Assembly (NCBI GenBank): GCA_947474705.1
Contig: CANJJS010000037.1
Coordinates: 1-44,153 of the forward strand
Origin: Acetobacteraceae bacterium
Lineage (GTDB): Bacteria; Pseudomonadota; Alphaproteobacteria; Acetobacterales; Acetobacteraceae
Reading direction: 5' to 3'
Length of the DNA: 44,153 bases
A model generated the notes under the pieces. That model had not been told where the DNA came from and searched no databases. It worked only from the letters and a program-made list of their open reading frames with translations. How positions within the stretch are numbered: position 1 is the first letter of the stretch; each line of letters opens with the position of its first letter. Shown one piece after another: positions 16,265 to 24,437 of the stretch. Both the position numbers and the translations under genes were made by a program.

Positions 16265-17371
16265 TCAGGCGGCGTCGGCGCGCCGGTCGATCACGGCGCG
16301 GTTCCGCCCGCTGCCCTTGGCCCGATACAGCGCGATATCGGCGCGTCCCAGCACCTGGTCGACCGTGGTTTCCCGGCGGCTGGCGATGGCGAGGCCGATG
16401 CTGACGGTCATGTAAATCAGGCGTCCGTCGAAGGCCGCCGGGCTGGACGCGACCCGCTCAACCAGGCGTTCGGCGATGACTTCGGATTCCTCCGGCGAGG
16501 CGCCGGGGAGCGCGATCGCGAATTCCTCGCCGCCCAGACGGCCCAGAACGTCGCCGCGGCGGATTTCGGCGCGCAGCGTGACCGCCAACTGGCGCAGCGC
16601 GGCGTCGCCGCCGGGGTGGCCATAGCGATCGTTGATCGATTTGAAATGGTCGACGTCGATCATCAACAGCGCGAGGCCGCGTCCGGTTTCGCGGATACGA
16701 TCCATCTCCTCCTGACAGCCGGCAAGCCAGGCGGCGCGGTTCAGAATGCCGGTCAGCCCGTCGGTGGTCGCCAGTTCGCGCAGCTTCGCTTCCAACTCGC
16801 GGCGCTCGGCGATTTCGCGTTCCAGTTCCCGGCGCGCGACCTCGACCCGGCGGGTGCTTTCGTCCGCGGTCTCCGCCAGTGCGGCAAGATCGGCGGCGTG
16901 ATTTTCCAACACTTCGTTGCGGAACCGCGCCTCCGCGTCCAACTGGTCTATGGCCTCGTCCACTTCGCGCCGCACCGCCGCCGTGATGTCGGTGTAAGAG
17001 ATCGAGAGCCCGCCGGCGGGTCGCCGCGCGCGGCCGCACAACACGATCGACCCGTCCGGAAACCGCAGCGGCTCCGCCGGAATGTCATCCAATCTCAGCG
17101 CCTGGGCATGGTCCGCGGCGAACGCGATCCACGCGTCTTCGTCCGCCGAAGAGCCGGAAGCGGTGCCGCCGCGCGCGAGCAGATCGTCGACGGTGACCGG
17201 CGATCCCGCATCGTCTGGGCGGGTTCGCCAGATTTCGAAAAAGCGCGTGTTGGCGAACGCCGGACGAAATTCCGGATCAAGCCCGAGAATGCCGGTGTCG
17301 ATAGAATTCAAAGCGTGTTCCAGGCTCTCCGCGGCGATCGCCGCCGGCCCGGTTTTCCACAAACGCCCCAT
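16265..17371 (-). CDS. Diguanylate cyclase with N-terminal PAS-like domain
   Basis: 368-residue soluble signalling protein that should make cyclic di-GMP. Residues ~10-130 look like a PAS fold (SIDTGILGLDPEFRPAFANT, then RFPDGSIVLCGRARRPAGG), ~140-210 form a charged coiled coil, and the GGDEF domain follows: TDGLTGILNRAAW, DVDHFKSINDRYGH, and the active site RLGGEEFAIALP at ~288-299. An inhibitory-site motif, RRGD (281-284), lies five residues before GGEEF, so product inhibition is expected. No membrane helix or EAL domain is present. The PAS-like sensor ligand cannot be inferred. Confidence 0.93.
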   Translation of the reverse strand: MGRLWKTGPAAIAAESLEHALNSIDTGILGLDPEFRPAFANTRFFEIWRTRPDDAGSPVTVDDLLARGGTASGSSADEDAWIAFAADHAQALRLDDIPAEPLRFPDGSIVLCGRARRPAGGLSISYTDITAAVRREVDEAIDQLDAEARFRNEVLENHAADLAALAETADESTRRVEVARRELEREIAERRELEAKLRELATTDGLTGILNRAAWLAGCQEEMDRIRETGRGLALLMIDVDHFKSINDRYGHPGGDAALRQLAVTLRAEIRRGDVLGRLGGEEFAIALPGASPEESEVIAERLVERVASSPAAFDGRLIYMTVSIGLAIASRRETTVDQVLGRADIALYRAKGSGRNRAVIDRRADAA

Positions 17372-17806
17372 TGGCCCCGTTCCTGTCTTGCGCGCCGGCG
17401 CCGGTTTGCCCGTTGGTTCCGCCGTCCGGCGCGCATGGAGGGCAATTTGACGGCAAGAGGTTAACCGGCGGTAAACGGAAGCGGCCGGCGTGGCGAAAAT
17501 GGCGAGGTAACCGCGCGTCGCGATGCCCGAAATGGGCCTGCCGATCCCTGGCGAGCCGCCGCCACGGCCGCCAACCCCGGACTGGCCCCCGCGTGCGGGC
17601 ACCCGCCATCGCGGCCCGCCCGCTCGGCGGGTGGCGCCCCAGACTCGCGCGGCACTCGCGCCGATGTGTCGTGTGTGGTCCGGACGTTCTCCCATGCCGT
17701 GTAAAGAATTGCATTTTTGGGACGTGTCCGTTATGCACGCGTCCCGGCGGCGGGGCTGGCCTCGCCCTCGATTGTCGGAACCTGGTTGCATGGAAGGACT
17801 GGAACG
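17372..17806. other. Divergent intergenic region, no gene seen
   Basis: 435 bases between the diguanylate cyclase (leftward) and the octapeptide-repeat gene (rightward). Open frames here are compositional shadows with no family signature. It must hold both promoters. A relatively A/T-rich stretch at 17699-17735 is the likeliest promoter area for the rightward gene, but I see no convincing -35/-10 pair. Confidence 0.5.
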
Positions 17807-18205
17807 ATGCGTTTCATACGCGTGGCCGCCGCCGCGATTTTGCTCGCCAGTCCGGCATGGGCGCAGACCATTCCGGGCCTGACCCCGGATCAGGTGAAGG
17901 CGATCCCACCGGATGTGTTGAAGAGCATCCCGCCGGATGTTCTGACGAAGATCCCGTTGAAGACGCTGATGTCGATCCCGCCGGATTTGCTGACCAAAAT
18001 TCCGCCCGACCTGCTGTCGAAAATCCCGCCCAACGCCGCGTCGATGACGCCAGAGGACGCGAAAGCCTATTACAAAAGCCTCGATCCTTCGCAGCAGAAA
18101 GCGTTGAAGGAACAGGCGAAGCAGATCAAGGGGCAGATCGAGGCCGTGCCAGGTCTGATGGACCAGTTGAAGGCCTTGTACAAGTCGTTGCGCGGCGGCG
18201 GTTAA
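17807..18205 (+). CDS. Secreted protein with six octapeptide repeats (I-P-P-D-x-L-x-x)
   Basis: 132 residues. A clear signal peptide (MRFIRVAAAAILLASPAWAQ, cleavage predicted after residue 19) precedes six consecutive eight-residue units at residues 33-80: IPPDVLKS, IPPDVLTK, IPLKTLMS, IPPDLLTK, IPPDLLSK, IPPNAASM (17903-18046 in DNA, 24 bases each). A helical Lys/Gln-rich tail follows (DPSQQKALKEQAKQIKGQIE). I do not recognise the family. The regular period and alternation of I-P-P with a D-x-L turn suggest a small solenoid or stacked-turn structure for the periplasm or surface. The start has AAGGA upstream. It shares a TTAA stop with the convergent MFS gene. Confidence 0.75.
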   Translation: MRFIRVAAAAILLASPAWAQTIPGLTPDQVKAIPPDVLKSIPPDVLTKIPLKTLMSIPPDLLTKIPPDLLSKIPPNAASMTPEDAKAYYKSLDPSQQKALKEQAKQIKGQIEAVPGLMDQLKALYKSLRGGG

Positions 18206-19737
18206 GCGGCTTTCGGCGCGCGCCGTAACAGGCAGGCCAGCGGGATCGACAGCAGCGCGGTGAAACCCATGAGGTGGAAGGCGTTGACGTAGCCAATCAT
18301 CGCGGCCTGACGCTGGACTTCGTTCGACAGACGGGCCAGGCCGGTCAGGGTCTCCAGGCTCCAGGCGGACGGGAAATCGGGAAAGGTCAGGATGCGGTTG
18401 TAGGGGTTCACGAACTCCGACATGCGCGCGTAGTTCATCGAGGTCGAGCGGACCAGGACCAGCACGGTCACTGAGATGAACAGGCTGGAGCCGAAATTGC
18501 GCATCAGGGTAAAGATCGCGGAGCCCTCGGTCGCCTGATGTTTGGGCAGGGTCGAGAACGCCATCACCGTCATCGGCGTGAAGGTGATGCTCTGGCCGAA
18601 GCCTTGCAGCAAATGGGTCCAGAAAATATCGAAGAAGGTCAGGTTGATGTCGAACTGCGCCATGGTCAGGCCGGAAAAGGCCTGAATGGCGAGGCCGGTG
18701 GCGATCGCGGTGCGCGGCGCCTCCCGGGTGAACGGGACGATGACCAGGAAGGCGAGCCAGTTGCCCAGACCGCGGGCGGCGACAAGGGAACCGATGATGT
18801 TATCGGGGTAACCGCGGAGGTCGTGCAGCAGGCTGGGGAACAGCGTCAGGGACGTGAAACTTAGCATGCCCATCACGAAGGCGATGGCGATGCCGATGGT
18901 GAAATTGCGGTCCAGGAACAGCTTCGGGTTCAGGAACGGATTTTGCGTGGTCAGGCAGTGGGAGACGAACATCCACAGCGAGACCGCGCCGATGGCGGCG
19001 ATCAGCACCAGTTCCGGAGAATCGAACCAGTCCATGCGCTGACCGCGGTCGAGGATGAGCTGCGCTGAGACCACCGCCCCGGAGAGAGTCAAGAAACCGG
19101 TCCAGTCGAGCCGGGTCGCGGACCTTTCGTTCATGCCGCGCAGCGCGAACCAGACGCAGATCAGCGCGCAGACTCCGGGGGGAACGATCATCAGGAAGGC
19201 GGCGCGCCAATCGTAGATCTCAGTCATCACGGTGCCGATGACGGGCCCCAGAACGGGGCCGAACACGGCGCCGATGCCCCAGATCACCAGCGCCGTCGGC
19301 TGCAAATGGCGGGGGAAGGTGGCCAGCAGGATCGCCTGTCCCATGGGCATGATGGGCGCGCCGAACAGGCCCTGGCAGACGCGATAAAAGATCAGCGACT
19401 CAAGGCTGGTGGCCGTGGCGCACATGAACGACGCGACGGTGAACCCCAGCACCGTGCAGAACATCATGGTGCGCCAGCCCAGACGCGAAGCCAGCCAATG
19501 GGTCATCGGCGTGGCGACGGCGGTGGCGACCAGGTTCAGGGTGATCACCCACGAAATCTCGTCCTGGGTTGCCGACAACGCGCCGCGGATTTGCGGCAGC
19601 ACGACATTGGCGAGGGTGATCGTCATGCCGAACAGCAAATTGGCGAGTTGGACCATCAGCAGAATCAGCCAGTGACGGCCGGAAATGCTGAAGATTCCCC
19701 CTTGGGGCGTGGCCAGGGATGGAGTGGTTTCGCTCAT
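18202..19737 (-). CDS. DHA2-type MFS drug efflux transporter (EmrB-like)
   Basis: 511-residue, 14-helix major facilitator. The early segment LFGMTITLANVVLPQIRGAL corresponds to the family's D-x-T-I-V-N-V-A-L-P opening. GFTVASFMCATATSLESLIFYRVCQG (read in two parts) carries motif A/B features, and IGAVFGPVLGPVIGTVM is the antiporter motif C. EmrB/DHA2 proteins expel hydrophobic drugs by proton antiport, usually with an EmrA periplasmic adaptor, which is absent here. Its end overlaps the octapeptide-repeat gene by TTAA, and the gap upstream holds repeat copy B. Confidence 0.9.
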   Translation of the reverse strand: MSETTPSLATPQGGIFSISGRHWLILLMVQLANLLFGMTITLANVVLPQIRGALSATQDEISWVITLNLVATAVATPMTHWLASRLGWRTMMFCTVLGFTVASFMCATATSLESLIFYRVCQGLFGAPIMPMGQAILLATFPRHLQPTALVIWGIGAVFGPVLGPVIGTVMTEIYDWRAAFLMIVPPGVCALICVWFALRGMNERSATRLDWTGFLTLSGAVVSAQLILDRGQRMDWFDSPELVLIAAIGAVSLWMFVSHCLTTQNPFLNPKLFLDRNFTIGIAIAFVMGMLSFTSLTLFPSLLHDLRGYPDNIIGSLVAARGLGNWLAFLVIVPFTREAPRTAIATGLAIQAFSGLTMAQFDINLTFFDIFWTHLLQGFGQSITFTPMTVMAFSTLPKHQATEGSAIFTLMRNFGSSLFISVTVLVLVRSTSMNYARMSEFVNPYNRILTFPDFPSAWSLETLTGLARLSNEVQRQAAMIGYVNAFHLMGFTALLSIPLACLLRRAPKAA

Positions 19738-19917
19738 TCGCCAGGAATGTTCCGTTGGATTTTCCCCGCGTGCGCACGGGCTTGTTTCACGCGCATGTTA
19801 TCCGGTTTTCGCCGCGATGGCGAACGGCGCGCGTGACGGGCCGAACCAGACGCTGTGATGAAATCATGGTCAGTCCACGTCCCTGTGCCACGGTTCGGGG
19901 CAATTGGGGCGCCGGCG

Positions 19918-20163
19918 CTGGGGCGCTGCCCCAGACCCCGCGAGGGCTCCGCCCTTCGAACCCGCCAGGGGAACGTCCCCTGGACCGCGATCGATTTTGG
20001 CCGGTTGTTAAGGGAGGGCCATGCGAGGACGTTGAAACATCCGTGGAAAGCCCTCCCTTAACAACCGGCCAAACCCCGGGGTTCCAAGGGCGAGCCCCCA
20101 CGGCCCATTGGGGTGGGGTTCGAAGGGGCAAAGCCCCTCGTGGGGTCCGGGGCAAAGCCCCGG
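19918..20163 (-). repeat. Composite palindromic intergenic repeat, copy B (inverted relative to copy A)
   Basis: A 246-base element in the 546-base gap between the MFS gene and urtA. Read on the minus strand it aligns along nearly its whole length with copy A (13411-13638), including the CGATCGCGGTCCAGGGGACG segment and the outer GGGGC-N3-GCCCC arms. It carries about 18 extra bases around 20101-20125. The central stem is 19999-20019 paired with 20050-20070 (21 perfect pairs) around a 30-base loop. It ends 29 bases before the sigma-54 promoter of the urea operon. Confidence 0.9.
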
Positions 20164-20192
20164 TGCTGGTTCCCAACCGCTCCCGAACCCTG

Positions 20193-20210
20193 TTGGCACA
20201 GCGGTTGCAT
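20193..20210 (+). promoter_or_regulatory. Sigma-54 (-24/-12) promoter of the urt-ure operon
   Basis: TTGGCACAGCGGTTGCAT matches the RpoN consensus TGGCAC-N5-TTGCW, with the GG and GC doublets 12 bases apart (20195 and 20207). Transcription would start near 20220, about 64 bases before the urtA ATG. This predicts NtrC-type activation under nitrogen limitation. No clear NtrC palindrome is visible in the 29 bases between repeat B and the promoter. Confidence 0.85.
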
Positions 20211-20283
20211 GGCTCTGCCCGAGGCCGGGCACCGCCAGTGTCCGGCGGAACGTCGCAGCCGGCAATCAACAGGGACAGGCAAC

Positions 20284-21606
20284 ATGAACCCGATTCTTCC
20301 AAATGTTTCTCGCCGCGGATTGGTCCGCCTTGGCGCCGCCGCGGCCACCGTGGCCGCCGTGGGTGGCATCAAGGCCGCGTCCGCGCAGGCTTCGGGCCCG
20401 ATCAAGATCGGCATCCTGCATTCGCTCTCCGGCACCATGGCGATCAGCGAGACCACGCTGAAGGATGTCATGCTCATGATGATCGAGAAGCAGAACAAAG
20501 CGGGCGGCGTACTGGGCCGCAAACTCGAGGCCGTGGTCGTCGACCCCGCCTCCAACTGGCCGCTGTTCGCCGAAAAGGCGCGGCAGTTGATCTCCGTCGA
20601 CAAATGCGCCGCGACCTTCGGCTGCTGGACTTCCGTGTCGCGCAAATCCGTGCTGCCGGTGTTCGAGGAACTGAACTCCATCCTGTTCTACCCCGTGCAG
20701 TACGAGGGCCAGGAGTGCAGCCGCAACGTCTTCTACACCGGCGCGGCGCCGAACCAGCAGGCGATCCCGGCGGTCGATTACCTCTGGAACGAATCCAAGG
20801 TGAAGCGCTGGGTTTTGGCCGGCACCGACTATGTCTATCCGCGCACGACCAACCAGATCCTGGAAGCCTACCTGAAATCCAAGGGCGTCGCGGCCGAGGA
20901 CATCATGGTGAATTACACGCCGTTCGGCCATTCCGACTGGCAGAACATCGTGGCCTCGATCAAGAAATTCGGCAGCGCGGGCAAGAAAACCGCCGTCGTG
21001 TCGACCATCAACGGCGACGCCAACGTTCCTTTCTATAAGGAGCTTGGCAACCAGGGCATCAAGGCGACCGACATCCCCGTCGTCGCCTTCTCGGTCGGCG
21101 AGGAAGAACTCGCGGGCATCGATACGAAACCGCTGGTCGGTCACCTCGCCGCCTGGAACTACTTCCAGAGCATCGAAAACGCCGACAACAAGCAGTTCAT
21201 CGCGGACTGGAAAGCCTTCACCAAGAATCCGAAGCGCACCACCAACGATCCGATGGAAGCGCATGTCATCGGTTTCAACATGTGGGTGAAGGCGGTGGAG
21301 AAAGCCGGCACGGTCGACTCCGACGCGGTGATCGACGCGCTGATCGGCGTGTCCGTGCCGAACCTGACCGGCGGTTACTCGGCGATGATGCCGAACCATC
21401 ACATCACCAAGCCGGTGCTGATCGGCGAGATCCAGGCGGACGGGCAGTTCAACACGGTCTCGCAGACGCCGGGCACGGTGGTCGCGCAGGAATGGTCGCC
21501 TTATGTCGCCGACACCAAGGATCTGATTGGCGATTGGCGGGCACCGCTGAGCTGCGGCGCCTACAACGTGAAGACCAAGACCTGCTCCACCGGCAAGAAA
21601 GCCTGA
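20284..21606 (+). CDS. urtA: Urea ABC transporter, substrate-binding protein
   Basis: 440-residue periplasmic binding protein. The N-terminal region has a twin-arginine-like signal (VSRRGLVRLGAAAATVAAVG) with cleavage near SAQA at ~36-39. The mature protein starts PIKIGILHSLSGTMAISE, the typical UrtA opening, and has the family segments YPVQYEGQECSRNVFYTGAA, VYPRTTNQILEAYL and NYTPFGHSDWQ. UrtA binds urea with high affinity and delivers it to UrtBC. First gene of the operon, transcribed from the sigma-54 promoter; an mRNA hairpin follows it. Confidence 0.96.
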   Translation: MNPILPNVSRRGLVRLGAAAATVAAVGGIKAASAQASGPIKIGILHSLSGTMAISETTLKDVMLMMIEKQNKAGGVLGRKLEAVVVDPASNWPLFAEKARQLISVDKCAATFGCWTSVSRKSVLPVFEELNSILFYPVQYEGQECSRNVFYTGAAPNQQAIPAVDYLWNESKVKRWVLAGTDYVYPRTTNQILEAYLKSKGVAAEDIMVNYTPFGHSDWQNIVASIKKFGSAGKKTAVVSTINGDANVPFYKELGNQGIKATDIPVVAFSVGEEELAGIDTKPLVGHLAAWNYFQSIENADNKQFIADWKAFTKNPKRTTNDPMEAHVIGFNMWVKAVEKAGTVDSDAVIDALIGVSVPNLTGGYSAMMPNHHITKPVLIGEIQADGQFNTVSQTPGTVVAQEWSPYVADTKDLIGDWRAPLSCGAYNVKTKTCSTGKKA

Positions 21607-21617
21607 TCCCAACGTCC

Positions 21618-21648
21618 CGCCGCCGGCACCCTCGGGGTGCGGCGGCGG
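21618..21648 (+). terminator. Hairpin between urtA and urtB
   Basis: CCGCCGCC(G)GCACC - CTC - GGGGTGC-GGCGGCGG folds into a strong GC stem with one bulge, 12 bases after the urtA stop. There is no U-run. In binding-protein operons such hairpins often give partial termination or stabilise the upstream mRNA, so UrtA would be made in excess over the permease. Role inferred. Confidence 0.5.
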
Positions 21649-21747
21649 CGTGAAGCCCCCGCGACGCGATGTCCGGGGTTCGCGAGGGGAGGGGCGGTTA
21701 TCCCTCCTGGCCGTCCCTCTTCTGCCCCTCCCGGAAACGTACCAAAA

Positions 21748-23337
21748 ATGAAACGTTGGATATTCTTCGCCCTGCTGGCCATGACCTGGCTGACCCCAGG
21801 CGCCGGACGCGCGCAATCCGCCGACGAGGCGCTGGCCGCTTTGGCCTCCACCAGCTTCAACACCGTCCGCGAAGGCGTCGAGGCGCTCGCCCTCTCCGGC
21901 CACCCGCGCGCGCAGGCCATCGTCGCCGCGCTGCAAAACGGCAAATTGCTCGCCCGCGCCGACAAAGCCCTTTTCATCAAGAACGATGACGGCACCTTCG
22001 CCGAGGCCGCGACCGGCGCGCCCGCCGATGTCCCCGCCGCCGCGCTGAAACCCGTCCGAGTCAACAACGCCGTCCGCGGTGCCATCGAAGCCGCTCTGGG
22101 CGTGCTCCGCCTCTTCGCCCCCGATCCCACCGCCCGCCTCCAGGCCGCCGAGGCCGTGTTCCGCTCCCGCGATCCCGCCGCGCTGCCCGCGCTGGAACGC
22201 GCGCTGGTCGCGGAAAAAGACCCCAAGGTCAAACTACGCATGGATCAGGCCCGCGCCGCCGCGCTCCTGGCACTCCCCTCCGCGACCGAACCCGACCGCC
22301 TCGCCGCCGTCCAGACCCTCCGAACTCGCGGCGACATCGAGGCCCGCTCCACCCTGGGCAATCTGACCGGGCAGTCCCCCGCGGTCGCCGAGGCCGCCGC
22401 CTCCGCCATCCTCGCCATCGACCGGACCTTGCAACTCTGGTCCGTCCTCCAAAGCATCTATTACGGCCTCAGCCTGGGCTCCGTCCTCCTCCTCGCCGCC
22501 GCCGGACTCGCCATCACCTTCGGCGTCATGGGCGTCATCAACATGGCGCACGGCGAGATGGTGATGATCGGCGCCTACGTCACCTTCGTGACCCAACAGG
22601 TCATCAAAACCAATTTCCCGGCGCTCTATCCCGCCAACCTGCTGTTCGCCATTCCATTGGCCTTCGGCATCTCCGGCCTGGTCGGCATCGCCATCGAACG
22701 CGCGCTGATCCGCTGGCTGTATGGGCGCCCCCTGGAAACCCTGCTTGCCACCTGGGGCCTGTCGCTGATGCTGCAACAGGCGGTCCGCTCCATCTTCGGC
22801 GCCAACAACAAAGACGTCGATACACCCTCCTGGATGAGCGGGGCGACCGAACTCGGCGGCCTGACCCTGACCTGGAACCGGATGTATATCGTGCTGTTCT
22901 CGGTGCTGGTGCTGGCCGCGCTGATGGCGGCACTGCGCTACACGTCCCTCGGCCTGCGCATGCGCGCCGTCACCCAGAACCGCCGCATGGCCGCCGCCAT
23001 GGGCATCCGCACGCCCTGGATCGACGCGTTGACCTTCGGTCTGGGCTCGGGCGTCGCCGGCATGGCGGGCGTCGCCCTCAGCCAGATCGACAACGTCTCC
23101 CCCAACCTCGGACAGAGCTACATCGTCGACAGCTTTATGGTCGTGGTGTTCGGCGGCGTCGGCAATCTCTGGGGCACCGTGGTCGGCGCCCTGACACTCG
23201 GCATCGTCAACAAATTCCTGGAACCCGTCGCCGGCGCCGTGCTCGGAAAGATCGTCGTGCTGGTCCTGCTTATTCTGTTCATTCAAAGGCGTCCGCGCGG
23301 CATGTTTCCGCTCAAGGGACGAGCGGTCGAAACATGA
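21748..23337 (+). CDS. urtB: Urea ABC transporter permease UrtB
   Basis: 529 residues. The first ~20 form a signal peptide (MKRWIFFALLAMTWLTPGAG) and residues ~20-225 an Ala-rich periplasmic region, as in other UrtB proteins, which are longer than LivH. The permease part follows: LQSIYYGLSLGSVLLLAAAG, VMGVINMAHGEMVMIGAY, GRPLETLLATWGLSLMLQQA and FMVVVFGGVGNLWGTVVGAL. It forms the urea channel with UrtC. The ATG at 21748 is chosen for the signal peptide; an upstream open stretch of 37 codons lacks coding character. It overlaps urtC by ATGA. Confidence 0.95.
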   Translation: MKRWIFFALLAMTWLTPGAGRAQSADEALAALASTSFNTVREGVEALALSGHPRAQAIVAALQNGKLLARADKALFIKNDDGTFAEAATGAPADVPAAALKPVRVNNAVRGAIEAALGVLRLFAPDPTARLQAAEAVFRSRDPAALPALERALVAEKDPKVKLRMDQARAAALLALPSATEPDRLAAVQTLRTRGDIEARSTLGNLTGQSPAVAEAAASAILAIDRTLQLWSVLQSIYYGLSLGSVLLLAAAGLAITFGVMGVINMAHGEMVMIGAYVTFVTQQVIKTNFPALYPANLLFAIPLAFGISGLVGIAIERALIRWLYGRPLETLLATWGLSLMLQQAVRSIFGANNKDVDTPSWMSGATELGGLTLTWNRMYIVLFSVLVLAALMAALRYTSLGLRMRAVTQNRRMAAAMGIRTPWIDALTFGLGSGVAGMAGVALSQIDNVSPNLGQSYIVDSFMVVVFGGVGNLWGTVVGALTLGIVNKFLEPVAGAVLGKIVVLVLLILFIQRRPRGMFPLKGRAVET

Positions 23338-24437
23338 TGTCCCATCGCTACACCGTCGCCGCTCTGGGCCTGGTCCTTGGCGGCGCCCTGATCCTGGCCG
23401 CGCTGAACCAGCTGACCCCCGTGGGCTCGCCCTTGCACGTCCCCGCCTACGTCGTCGCGCTCGTTGGCAAATACCTCTGCTTCGCCATGCTGGCCCTGGC
23501 CGTCGATCTCGTCTGGGGTTTCGGCGGCATCCTCCCCCTCGGACACGCCGCCTTCTTCGCTCTGGGCGGCTATGCCATGGGCATGTACCTGATGCGCCAG
23601 ATCGGCACCCGAGGCGTCTACGGCAACCCCATGCTGCCCGACTTCATGGTGTTTCTGGGCTGGAAATCCCTGCCCTGGTACTGGACGGGCTTCGAGTGGT
23701 TTCCTTTCGCCATGCTCATGGTCGTTCTGGTGCCCGCCGCCTTGGCCGCCATCTTCGGCTGGCTCGCGTTCCGCTCGCGCGTCGGCGGCGTCTATCTGTC
23801 TATTATGACCCAGGCGCTGACCTACGCCCTGCTGCTGGCTTTTTTCCGGAACGACATGGGATTCGGCGGCAATAACGGGCTGACCGATTTCAAGGACATA
23901 ATCGGATTTTCCATCCAGAGCGATGGGACACGCTCCGCGCTGCTGGTCGTCTCCGCCCTGCTCCTGTGCGGCCAGTTGCTGGTGGCCCGCTTCGTCGTCG
24001 GCTCCCGCTTCGGCAAAATCCTGGTCGCGGTGAGAGACACCGAATCCCGCACCCGCTTCCTCGGATACCGGCCCGAATCCTACAAACTCGTGGTCTGGGT
24101 CCTCTCCGCCGTCATGGCCGGCATCGGCGGCGCGCTCTACGTCCCCCAGGTCGGCATCATCAACCCCGGCGAATTCTCCCCCGCCAACTCCATCGAGGCC
24201 GTGATCTGGGTCGCCGTCGGCGGGCGCGGCACGCTGATCGGCGCCATCCTTGGCGCGCTCCTCGTCAACTTCGGCAAAACCTGGTTCACCAGTGCATTGC
24301 CAGAGTTCTGGCTGTTCGCTTTGGGCGCGTTGTTCATCGGCGTGACCCTGCTGCTGCCCCACGGCGTCATGGGCCTGTTCCGGGGACGCGCCGCCAAACC
24401 CGCGCCCGCCGCCGTGGCCAAAGGAGCGACAGCATGA
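23334..24437 (+). CDS. urtC: Urea ABC transporter permease UrtC
   Basis: 367-residue LivM-like inner-membrane permease. Family landmarks include DLVWGFGGILPLGHAAFFAL, FFRNDMGFGGNNGLTDF, ILVAVRDTESRTRFLGY and EAVIWVAVGGRGTLIGAIL; the coupling-helix segment contacts the ATPases. It pairs with UrtB. Four-base ATGA overlaps join it to both urtB and urtD, so the three are translationally coupled. The C-terminus ends in an Ala/Lys-rich tail (KPAPAAVAKGATA). Confidence 0.95.
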   Translation: MMSHRYTVAALGLVLGGALILAALNQLTPVGSPLHVPAYVVALVGKYLCFAMLALAVDLVWGFGGILPLGHAAFFALGGYAMGMYLMRQIGTRGVYGNPMLPDFMVFLGWKSLPWYWTGFEWFPFAMLMVVLVPAALAAIFGWLAFRSRVGGVYLSIMTQALTYALLLAFFRNDMGFGGNNGLTDFKDIIGFSIQSDGTRSALLVVSALLLCGQLLVARFVVGSRFGKILVAVRDTESRTRFLGYRPESYKLVVWVLSAVMAGIGGALYVPQVGIINPGEFSPANSIEAVIWVAVGGRGTLIGAILGALLVNFGKTWFTSALPEFWLFALGALFIGVTLLLPHGVMGLFRGRAAKPAPAAVAKGATA

